NCBI GenBank assembly: GCA_002900995.3
Contig: CM035312.1
Location: 1,426,001-1,490,000, forward strand
DNA: 64,000 nucleotides
DNA from: Ganoderma boninense
Lineage: Eukaryota > Basidiomycota > Agaricomycetes > Polyporales > Polyporaceae
Direction: 5' to 3'
Shown here: positions 23,460 through 32,890 of the stretch, one piece after another
How positions within the stretch are numbered: the stretch's first letter is position 1
How the letters are laid out: each line of letters opens with the position of its first letter
Position numbers and translations under genes: made by a program
Notes under the pieces: model-generated
Databases searched by the model: none
What the model was told of the DNA's origin: nothing
The model's input: the letters and a program-made list of their open reading frames with translations, nothing else

Positions 23460-26140
23460 ATGTCCACAACGATAACGTCCCTCTTGAACTCGCTGCACAC
23501 ACATCTACAGTCTCAGACACAGCTACTTCCCACTCTCCATGCCCAGCTCGGCTTGCCCCCAACTGCTCTCCACGACGAACTGTCCGCACTGCAACAACAG
23601 CTCACCCAATGCATAGAGAGCCAGATTGATTTGCGGCGGAAACAGGTCGATGAGTGGATGGAGAAGTGCAGCACAGTTGAGGAGGACTGTTTGCGATATG
23701 GGAATGCTCTGGGCAGCCACCTCAAGTCCTCAGGTCCGAGCGCAGGCGAGATTAGGAAGGAACAAGTTCTTCCTCGCCGTTTCGAGCTTATTTCCGAGTA
23801 CCAGGAGAAGTTGCGACAAGTGAGTGTTTAATATGCAATCCTGGTACCCACGTCCTCCTAAAGTGGCCAGGGGGGCCCTTGCCGCTGAGAGGGCGGCTGG
23901 CTAGTGTGCAACAGTGGTGTTCTCCTTCAATTTGCGTCTTAGACAAACAAGTAGCTGATAATCTTTACTTAGCAATATCACACGAAGCTGGAGCAACTAC
24001 TCAACATTACAAGTAGAATAACTTCTCTAGCGAATACGCTCGGTCGCGACTTCTATTCTTCTGACATCCTCGAGCCCACTCCTGCTGTCGGTGAAGACGA
24101 GTACGACTCAACATCCCACAGAGACGTGACGCCAGAACGCTTTTCGAAGTTGGAGAAGGAGTTAGTCCGCGGAAAGGGTGAAATTGTGAGTAGTGGCGTC
24201 AACCACGGATTCTGCATACCCCTAACTTTTCATCAGACCAAGCGTTTACATCAACTCTCCGCCAACTTCGTCCAAATAGATTGGCTATACACTGAACTGG
24301 GAATCACACCTCCCTCTCTGGATGATCTCCCTGGCGCCTCTTCTTCTACCCTTGGCCTGCCTCCCCTTCCACGCCCTGGTTCGTCTTGCGGCAACCGGGG
24401 AGTCCATTCAGATCCATTCCTTTCCACTTCGATGTCCATCCCAATGTCAACCCCAACACCCGCATGCCGCCTGAAGCCCATTACTCCCCTCCTGTTCTTG
24501 TCCGATGACACGCCACACACCACCGAGACCGACCACCAACGGGTCTTCGCAAAGTTTGTCGCCCGAATGGAGGAGCTTTCCGACGAAGACCTCCCTGACT
24601 CAAATACTGCAATCGGTCTAGAAGGCATCGAGCCAACTCCGGCGCTGATGGCATGGGCGGAAGCTACCCGCACGGATCTCGAAGAGACCAAGAGGCGGCG
24701 CGAGGCACACATTCAGACGATGTACGACCAGCTCGAGGCGCTCTGGCGGAGGCTCGGTGTGACGGATTCGGACATGGACGCGTTTGTCGAAGCGCAGCGT
24801 GGGACCACCGATGTTACCATCAAAGCGTACGAGGAGGAGCTGGAACGTATGCTTGAACTCAAGCGCGAGCGCATGGGCACATTCATCGAGAACGCGCGCA
24901 CAGAGATTACGAAACTGTGGGATGACCTCATGGTGGGCGAGGAGGAACGCGCCGACTTCGCGCCTTTTGTGGACGGTGAGATCATCCTGCCTTTAGTTGT
25001 TGTTGTGCCAGTGTACTGATTAGGTCATGTTTGCCACAGATGAGCACACAGAGGAGCTTCTATCCCTTCACGAGGAAGAGATTAGGCGGCTGAAGGACGA
25101 GCGTCGACTTAAGGGTCCTCTTCTCAATAGTATCAAGAAGTATTTCGACATATGCGAAGACGAGAAAGAACTCGCAGCCGCCGCTAGTGACCAAAGTCGG
25201 TTGCTGGGTCGAGGACCCAGAGACCCTGGGCGACTGCTTCGGGAGGAGAAGATGCGGAAACGCGTCACAAAGGAGAAACCCCGGGTAAGTTCTGTCGAGA
25301 TCTTGCGTACCTCCACTGTACTGAAGAATGCTGTAGTTGGAACAGGATCTCCTTGTATCGCTACCTACGTGGGAAGCTGAAACCGGCCGCATATTCTTCG
25401 TTCACGGCATCAGCATGCTGCAGTTCCTCATGGAGACCGTGAGCGCGGCCGACAAGGAGAATGGCAACAAACGCGCCAAGGGCCGCGCAGGCTCGGTCCC
25501 TCCACGCGCCACCACGCCCAACTCCACCAACCACCTTGCACCGTCTACGTCCGGACACGGCAAATCGGGCGTTGTTACACCCGCGGTCCGTCCCGCCTCC
25601 ACCTTGGGTAGCTCGCAATCGGTGCCCAACAAGCGACCGCGCCTTGGCGATTCCACTTCTGTCCACACGAACCGTGCCCCCCTTGGCAGCCACAGGGGTC
25701 CGAGCATCAACCGTGCGAGTTCCCCGACGAAGATACCTATCCCAGGCAAGACGCCAACGACTGCCGGCTCGTCCCTGCCCCGCCCCGTCCCTCTCGCCAT
25801 GCCCGTGCCGAAACCGGGGACCGCGCACCACGGGCTTGGGCACGGCCGCGTGCCATCTGCCCAGCAGCTCGGGGCGAGCCATGCTGCGTACCAGCCGTCG
25901 CATCGCGCGGTGTCGTACATGTCAACATCCTCCTTATCCTCGTCGACGTACAGTTCAAGTCGATATGGGGGCCCCGCGGCCGCGGCTGCGGTAGTGGCGA
26001 AGAAGGCGTCCCGTGCGAGAAGGGAGAGCTTCAAGCCCCGGCCGAGCGTGGACGAGAACTGGGCGGCGGACATTGCACTGGGTGGACGTCGGTGGGCGGG
26101 TCTCGCCGGCACGGTCCATGAGGAGGACGAAGAGTATTGA
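23460..26140 (+). CDS. ASE1: Microtubule bundler of the Ase1/PRC1/MAP65 family
   Basis: About five exons, near 780 residues, ATG at 23460. The N-terminal half is coiled-coil/spectrin-like (LHDELSALQQQLTQCIESQ; RRFELISEYQEKLRQ). The conserved microtubule-binding core follows: LHQLSANFVQIDWLYTELGI, ARTEITKLWDDLMVGEEER, then LLSLHEEEIRRLKDERRLKGPLL and the KYFDICEDEKEL segment typical of PRC1/Ase1. The C-terminus (from about 25.45 kb) is low-complexity, Ser/Pro/Arg/Lys-rich, as in the regulatory tail that Cdk phosphorylates in relatives. It crosslinks antiparallel microtubules at the spindle midzone in anaphase. A region near 24.40-24.54 kb reads unlike the family and could hide another intron. 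Confidence 0.93.
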
Positions 26141-27179
26141 GCTCTGAGTGGTCGGGTCTGGGGCAGCTTTCTGGGTGCGCGACATGCAGGTGTTCGCGGC
26201 ATGCCTCGCTCGACTGTCCTTCTGACTCTGCCACAAGATCCTCTCGTCCATTTCCTCTTGTTTCCGTTCGAGTATGCCCTGCGGGTATTGGTGACTTATG
26301 CAAACATATCTAACTCGAAGTATGCTGTATGATTTCAGTCTAGTTGATTATCCGTTACGACTTTACGCCTCATTATGATTTTATTTTGTACGAGTACAAA
26401 GGTCGCGACTTCAGCAATCGAAAGGCGCAGCATGCAACACGGCGTACTGTGGGTGCACATATCGGGCCTCGCCACAGGCGCATTTTTGAGACCGGTGGCG
26501 GTGAGGCGGAGAGTGCTTCAGTGGTTGCGACCTGTACATGCTGCGGCATTTGCTTTGAAGAAAAGCGTTCAGTAACAAAGCTGCATCTCCCACCGTGCCA
26601 TAGTGGCAAACTGTTGGGCGCCTGATACGCATACAAGGTCCTCTTTGCCACCCTGCAACTTGAAGGTTACTCCTGGTGGCCTTATGTTCGTCCTTCAATA
26701 TTTCATGCAGGATTCCAATGCACCCGGGCAACCTTCGTATAAGCCCGTTCATGCAAGCCCATTCTGAGCTGAGGATGTCGCTGGGGATGAGTGCCCGTAC
26801 TCATTCATCCGCAGCCGTCCTCGGAGATACTAGCCGCACGTGGCGAGGCAATGTCGTACCGCCTTGACACTCTACACCCAGGCTGTCGATTTGCATATCA
26901 AGATGTTGCCCCCCGAGGTGCCAGAAGAGTGAGAGGTTACCGGGGTGAGTTCCATCCAATCCCTGAAAACAAGGATCCAACCTGGCGATCAAAAACATAG
27001 ACTTTTGGCCTCAAAGCACCTCGTATCCGCTACTGCAACGTACTGCACCGTAAAGGACCAGCGGCTGGGAGTTTTAACGGATGATTGCATCCCAAGTTCG
27101 TCTGATCTCGGTTTTCAGCGAGGTCTTCAGCTAATATACGGCGCATATAGCCTAAGCTCGTCGAATAATCTCATAGATA
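26141..27179. other. Intergenic region before HET gene 1
   Basis: About 1 kb without a supportable gene. Small open frames have no family resemblance. The last 150 bp is AT-richer and likely holds the HET gene promoter. Confidence 0.5.
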
Positions 27180-29150
27180 ATGCGATTGCTTGAGACCGAG
27201 ACCGGTCAGTTCGCAGAGTTTACCGACATTACCGATCTTCGCTACGCCATTCTCTCGCACACGTGGGATCCGAATGGAGAGCAAACCTATCGAGAGCTTC
27301 GGAAGCTCCGCAAGACTTTTACTGGGGAGGATCTTCCTGTCTCGGTCAGTCTCCCCGATCTCGATTCCGCCACCTCAGCCATGGATCGCCTCAGTATGCA
27401 CCGGTCCGTAACCTGGTCTGAGCCAGAGGCCCTCTCCCCATCCGAACCCTCATCTCCATCGGGTACATGCTCATCGGCCGATACTATGCGTGCCAGCTCC
27501 TTCTTGGACGACATCAGGATCTCCCTTAAGGTCCGCATGGCGTGCGCCGTCGCGCGCGACCATGGATATCGCTACATCTGGATCGACTCCTGCTGCATCG
27601 ACAAGTCCAGCAGCACGGAGCTTTCCGAAGCGATCAACTCCATGTATCTCTGGTATTGCAGAGCCGCCATCTGCTATGCGTGGCTTGCGGATGTCCCGGA
27701 CGACGACGAGCCCGACGCCGAAGACTCCGCCTTCCGTCGAAGCAGATGGTTCACGCGGGGATGGACACTGCAGGAGTTGATCGCTCCACGCCTCGTTGTC
27801 TTCCTGTCGGACCAGTGGAGCGCACTTGGGACGAAGGCGACGTTGGCAGCAGTTGTCGAGGAAGTTACGCGTATCGACCAAGCTGTTCTACTTCACCAGA
27901 AGTCGCTCGAGGAGGTCGGTGTGGCAGAACGGATGTCTTGGGCTTCCGAACGAGCGACGACGAGGGTGGAGGACGAAGCCTACTCGCTGTTGGGTATCTT
28001 TGATATCAACATGCCCACTCTCTACGGCGAAGGTACCCGCGCCTTCCGGCGACTGCAAGAAGAGATCCTCAAGCGGATCCCGGACCAGAGTCTCTTCGCC
28101 TGGGGTGATGCCTATCTGGAACCACTGCCGGAGTCAGAGGATGCGCTGCTGGACTCACGGCGGTTTGTGTGCCTTACGAAGTACTCGACTAGATCCCTTT
28201 TTGCTGCATCCCCGGCGGAGTTCTTGGAATCAGGATCGATTCGCCCCGTTCCGCACAATGCCTACCTCCGACGTCTCGGCCTCTCCAATGTTCCTCTTCC
28301 GGAATACTCCTCATCTCCATATGGTACCCGTCTACAGGTCCCTATCCTTCCTATCTCATTTTGTCTACCATCCTGGTCCGTACACTACCAGGAACGTAGC
28401 CATGCCTCCGATTGGTGCTTCGCTCTCTTGGCCTGTGAGCACTCGCGTCGGCCAGGCCACCTTCTGGCCCGCGTGTGCCGTGTGGTCCGATCCCTCCACT
28501 CGCAGGTAGAGGAGCTGCACTCTGGCTTCGTCGCGATCACCCAAGCACGGCGCTACAGCGGTTACCCGAAGTCGTTCACCCTTTCACCGAGCCAGATGAC
28601 ACAGTTCCGCTCCGACATCACCAACAAGACGATCTATCTACCCCACCTGCAACGCATCGTGTCGCCCAGTCCGAACCCGACCATCATATCGAAGGCGTTT
28701 CGGATGGCCCTGTCACCATGGGCCTCCTCTGTCCTTCAAAAGCAAGGATACGACATCGCATTTCGCAGCCCCACCCAGACCTCCCCCTCCACATACTGCC
28801 TCTTCCTCTCCAAAGACGACCACACCCTCAAAATGGAGTTAGAGTACTCGCAGGACAGCTTCGTCTCCCAGGAGGGCCTTCGCGTTGCAATATGGGACTT
28901 CCACCTAGACGCCACCCTGTTCGCTGCTCAGAACGACTCCGAGGCTCCACGGCCATGCCATCAGGTGTGGTGGGAAACTCAATCTGGTTTCCCGGACTTC
29001 GAGCTCGTCGATCCGCTAGGCAACGAAGTGACCCTTCAGCTCGGGCTCGATGCCGCACCAGGATCGTCGGATAACTCCTTCAATCTCTGTTTAGAGGTCA
29101 TCCACCGAAGGACTACGCACCGGGACTGTACCTCTTCCGTGGTTGCATAG
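27180..29150 (+). CDS. HET-domain (heterokaryon incompatibility) protein 1
   Basis: Single exon, 656 residues. The HET domain (PF06985) is N-terminal: MRLLETETGQF, YAILSHTW (about 22-29), YIWIDSCCIDKSSSTELSEA (132-151), the Tyr-Ala-Trp strand, RSRWFTRGWTLQELIAP (187-203), and RMSWASERATTRVEDEAYSL...FDINMPTLYGEG, then RIPDQSLFAWG near residue 300. The rest is a poorly characterised C-terminal region shared with the two copies at 52-57 kb. HET domains trigger cell death when unlike fungal individuals fuse, though many such genes have unknown roles. It converges on Y2 with only 120 bp between stops. A Ser/Pro-rich insert (about 75-105) distinguishes it from HET 2. Confidence 0.95.
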   Translation: MRLLETETGQFAEFTDITDLRYAILSHTWDPNGEQTYRELRKLRKTFTGEDLPVSVSLPDLDSATSAMDRLSMHRSVTWSEPEALSPSEPSSPSGTCSSADTMRASSFLDDIRISLKVRMACAVARDHGYRYIWIDSCCIDKSSSTELSEAINSMYLWYCRAAICYAWLADVPDDDEPDAEDSAFRRSRWFTRGWTLQELIAPRLVVFLSDQWSALGTKATLAAVVEEVTRIDQAVLLHQKSLEEVGVAERMSWASERATTRVEDEAYSLLGIFDINMPTLYGEGTRAFRRLQEEILKRIPDQSLFAWGDAYLEPLPESEDALLDSRRFVCLTKYSTRSLFAASPAEFLESGSIRPVPHNAYLRRLGLSNVPLPEYSSSPYGTRLQVPILPISFCLPSWSVHYQERSHASDWCFALLACEHSRRPGHLLARVCRVVRSLHSQVEELHSGFVAITQARRYSGYPKSFTLSPSQMTQFRSDITNKTIYLPHLQRIVSPSPNPTIISKAFRMALSPWASSVLQKQGYDIAFRSPTQTSPSTYCLFLSKDDHTLKMELEYSQDSFVSQEGLRVAIWDFHLDATLFAAQNDSEAPRPCHQVWWETQSGFPDFELVDPLGNEVTLQLGLDAAPGSSDNSFNLCLEVIHRRTTHRDCTSSVVA

Positions 29151-29270
29151 GGCTACTCCCTCGATTTACGTGGTTTCACGGCGCCTTTCACCTAGTAAAC
29201 CATCATTGAATCCGTTCCTATTGTGTGTACACCGTGTATTCCTAACTTCCTTGAACTATCAATGCGATAT

Positions 29271-30115
29271 TTAGAAGGCGTCCCCTACAAACCCCTTCTC
29301 GACAGCCACCTGCATGGCGATGACGTCGACCGAGTAGCTATGTTTCACCGATCCTCCCATACCAAGAACACCAGATTTCTTCTGCGCCTCATCCGTGTAC
29401 CTGCAAGATGAACGATGGTTCAGTCGCAAAACAAAACACCTAGTGGTAAGGGATTGCTCACTTGACGGTGGTGACGAGCGAGTAGAAGTGGTCGGGCAGG
29501 TCCGCATTCGGGTACGCGCAGATCAGGCGGTACTCCCACCCGGTCTTGTCCAGGCCCTTAGCCTGGTCGTGCGACGCCATCTTAGTGAGGACGCCCTTCG
29601 ACACATCCTTGGCCGGGTCAGAGAAGGCGCGCCCGATGTGCTTGGCGAGCTCCTCGCGCGGGACGGCGGAGAAGGAGTTCCCGACGAACTCGGTGACCTT
29701 GGCAGCGAGGACGGCCGGGGTGTTGTCCTCGGCGTGGATCGTGGTGGACTGCACGCGGTCGAAGGCGATGTCGGTGCCGGGCCTGGTGGTGATCGAGTCC
29801 CTGAAGTCGTTCCAGATGAAGTGGACGGGTGCGGCGGGGGCGACCTGCCCTGGGGCGGGGGTGGTGGTAGCCTGGACTGGTGTCTGGTCGGCGGCGATGT
29901 GTGTGGCGGCGAAGGTGGCCACGTTGTTGAAGGACGGGAGCAGCGGCTCCGGGAGGTCGACGATGAGGTCGAACTCTGCAACCAGTCAGCCAGGGTGATG
30001 AGATAGAGTGTATGGGTTGAAACGTGACGCACTGGGGGGCTTCGCGCTGCTTGCATGTTGCTTCAGCTGGGACAAGGAGTTATCATAGGGCAAAGTGGAC
30101 GTACGGGGTGGACAT
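29271..30115 (-). CDS. Cyt/volvatoxin-like pore-forming protein, copy Y2
   Basis: Exons 30115-30105, 30046-30033, 29975-29462 and 29400-29271 give 222 residues, with the same two micro-exons as Y1. The ATG itself runs into a stop if translated unspliced, so the first intron (GTACGT donor) is needed; this supports the micro-exon model. Differences from Y1 cluster in the N-terminal leader, the Pro/Ala linker (a few residues) and the last exon, where the C-terminus is one residue longer. The core, including WEYR and FYSLVTTVK, is identical over about a hundred residues. It is divergent from X2 and tail-to-tail with HET 1. Function is inferred from family only. Confidence 0.74.
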
Positions 30116-30191
30116 CTGAGGAACGTCGTGCGATGTAGAGGCAGAGTTTCGAGGAGGAATGCTAAACTCCTGCATGTGAAAGGGGACAAGG

Positions 30192-30203
30192 AAGTACTTA
30201 TTG
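30192..30203 (-). promoter_or_regulatory. Conserved TATA-like element of Y2
   Basis: CAATAAGTACTT on the minus strand, 77 bp before the Y2 ATG, identical to the element before Y1. Conservation in an otherwise diverged stretch suggests a core promoter role. Confidence 0.5.
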
Positions 30204-31097
30204 CACTTTGCGGACTGTTCGTCGCAGGAGAGACGCCGACCAGCTCCAGACGACTTGTGTCGTTGTCACCTGCCCTTTCCTGGTGCAAACATTTTCGGCC
30301 CCCGCACCGGAGACACACCTACCGGATCTTCATTTCCAAAGTACGTGCCTGTCCCTTCAGTCATTCGTGGTCGGAATAGCCTGAAGTTTGTACGTGAATG
30401 CTACAACCAGGCTGCTTGAGCAGACCACTCTCGACCATGTCTTTGAGGCTTTCGTCGACAGCTGCAGGGAGCCATCCCGGCGGTTGGATGTCAGCGGAGC
30501 AACACAAGGCACAGAAATGAGTGGCCCATGAAGTTCCGGCCAGGCTAGTTGATTGTGCACTGTTGCGGTCCATCACCCAAAAGCACGGCTGAACCAATGG
30601 CGTTGAGCGGGCTGTTCATTAAATTAGCGCTTGTTTTGGATTCTGGGCCTTCGGCAGTACCGGCCTTTAATTCTCGGGACTCCTGGCCACTTCGCGGACG
30701 CAGTCAATGCTGTGCCTGGTGTCGCCACCAATTGACATGTACACCTGTCCGACGATGCATGCTGCGGGTTGAACAACTCGATACGTGTACGACAAAAACG
30801 CGTTGACCGAGACCCCACGATTTCGAAATCGCAGACCGGAGCCGGAGGACCCTGTTCGCGAAACTTGCTACAACCTCGAAGAAGCGATTATGGATTGGCC
30901 AGCCTGGATGAACATCGCCCAGCAGGAGGCGGAGGAGGTGAGGAACAGGAACGACACGAACCGGCAGAGGGAATCCCGATGTCCACCGCTAGCGAGACGG
31001 AGGTCAGCAGTGTCCATGAACTGATTGGACTAGAATACTACTCACTTGACGAGGAAAACAGACGATGACACCGGCGAACAGGGCTCGAGCCCCTGCG

Positions 31098-31105
31098 TAT
31101 TTAAG
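31098..31105 (+). promoter_or_regulatory. TATA box of X2
   Basis: TATTTAAG about 95 bp before the X2 ATG, at the same place as TATATAAG of X1. The intervening leader (CACCTCT...CAGCTCCTCTTCTACAA) is conserved. Confidence 0.65.
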
Positions 31106-31198
31106 TGAAGCGCATTCGACCCGAAGACGACAGACCAACACCTCTCTCCGCCAGCTCCTCTTCTACAACCCTCTACACAACACCCAACAATCACAACC

Positions 31199-31935
31199 AT
31201 GTCTGAGAGACCGTGAGTACAACAGCATACACCCAACACCCATCCCACTAGTCGCTGATCAGACACCTTCCTTCCACAGTGTCACCGCATTCGACGAGTT
31301 CTCCAAGCTCCCCGGCCCCCTCATCCCCGCCGCCGCAAAGATCATGAAGCTCTCCAACCGCTTCGTCGAGTTCGACGACTCCCAGAAGGTCAAGGGCTTC
31401 AACTGGGGTGCCTTCAAGGACGCCGTCGTCGCCCACCCGGGCACCGACCTCGCGTTCGACAAGCTCCAGGCGACGTCGATCACGAACCAGACCGCGTCCG
31501 TCGACGACATGGCGGGCAAGATCGCGCAGTTCCTCGTCGACACCTTCGCGCTCAAGTCGAACAACACCGACGGGCTGCGCGCGCAGATCGACTCGGCGTT
31601 CAACAACCTGGACAAGCAGGAGAGCAGCGGGTGGTTCAGCTCGTACGAGAACTCGGGCCACGGCTCGTCGTGGGAGTACCGGATCGTGTTCGCGCTGCCG
31701 AACCCGGACCACGCCGACTGGTTCTACTCGGTCGTGTCGACGATCAAGTGCGTGCGGGTTTTCCTGCTCCTCCTCTGCAGTTCGCTGACGGGTCTTCGGG
31801 GACGACAGGCTGACGGCGGACATCCATGAGTCGCGGGGATGGTTCGGGCTGACGAGCGAGAGCAAGCACAACTTCACGGCGGACATCACTGCGATGGAGC
31901 TGGTTGTGAACAAGACCTACGCATACACCTCCTAG
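31199..31935 (+). CDS. Cyt/volvatoxin-like pore-forming protein, copy X2
   Basis: Exons 31199-31212, 31280-31747 and 31809-31935 give 202 residues, the same length and intron positions as X1. The core exon encodes the same protein as X1 over its length, with only a handful of silent base changes in 468 nt, while introns and promoter are clearly diverged. The first exon codes four residues and part of a fifth. No signal peptide, as in other members. It lies head-to-head with Y2 and is followed by the TPR gene on the same strand. As for X1, the link to Cyt toxins/volvatoxin A2 is by family recognition; an unrelated fungal stress protein with this fold cannot be excluded. Confidence 0.78.
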
Positions 31936-32890
31936 ACGTGACAATACGTGAGTGTCTGGGGCATGACGTTCCCTTTGGGCAACGACTCACCAGCGTGAGC
32001 GCATTGGACAGGTTCGAATAATGCACAAGGGTATTCCTCGGGACAGAACCAGAACGGGCATCACTGGCACTACATACGGTTAATGTAACGTTGGGATTAT
32101 GTGGTGGATTGGAACCGGATTTATGGTATGCACAACCAAACCCACACGCGTGTCCTGTTCTTCCGACACTTCTCGGCGTTTGGAAGGTGTTGAGCTTGAA
32201 GACATGCGCGAAATTGAAGCTCCCTAGAACGCTACCTTGAAGGACGTGGCCCTAGGGAGATATACTAATGACGCAACGATACTTAACACTTAAGCGTTCA
32301 ATCCAACCGAAGGCTCTATCATCAAGGACGTAGGGCGATCCCTCCAACGAGCGCCGCTTGCCAGCGTCGGGATGAGGTCCTATGCTCGGCGTCTTGCGAT
32401 GTTCAATTTCTACTCACCTGATACTTGACTGGTACACTGGGCGAGCCTAGTATTGTACCAGCGAAGATATAACGATTTCGCCGCGTCTGTCAGGGGTCTC
32501 GTTTCAAGCGCTGCAGGATGGAGGACGAGCGGTTGTTGGACTTGGTCGACCGAGCAATTTCTTCTCCTGACCATAGAGGGCTACGATACCCTTGGCATTC
32601 CCGTGGCCTCAAATTTCCAAAGGTAGTGGTGATGCGGGAGAGTAGAGGAGGAAGAGCGAAGGCATGGTTCCATAGAACGGTTTTGAAGCCGAGCTGAGGC
32701 CTAGGAGGGCCAAGGGTGGCGCCAGAGCCGGCAATGGCCGGTGACATGGCGATTCGGAAGAGGATCGAGCAAGTCGAGTCTCCTTCACTTTATTGCGGCC
32801 TCTGAGCAGAAACAGAAGCCCCGGGTAGGCCTCTATGTCCCGCCCCACTTTATCCCGAGAGCTAATACGCTCGTCTCCCTCTTTACCACC
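31936..32890. other. Intergenic region between X2 and the TPR gene
   Basis: Up to about 32,125 it belongs to the duplicated arm (X2 3' flank). Beyond that, no gene or repeat seen; the end is the TPR gene promoter and leader. Confidence 0.5.

Larger units (their letters stand above)
30116..31198. other. Divergent promoter region of Y2 and X2
   Basis: No coding gene. Aligns inverted with the X1/Y1 promoter at roughly three-quarters identity by eye. It contains the empty target site of the TIR element near 30,800-30,830, recognisable from the conserved flank ATTTCGAAAT. Confidence 0.6.
29225..32125. repeat. Right arm of the long inverted duplication (Y2/X2 block)
   Basis: Reverse-orientation counterpart of 11,070-14,640. 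The far flank is shared too: the stretch around GGATTATGTGGTGGATTGGA (about 32,090-32,115) matches, inverted, 11,080-11,105. It lacks the 688-bp TIR element. The two arms are separated by 14.6 kb. Confidence 0.88.

Noticed and set aside
24653..24996. Short plus-strand frames inside ASE1
   Set aside because: Frame-shifted shadows of the conserved ASE1 microtubule-binding exon.
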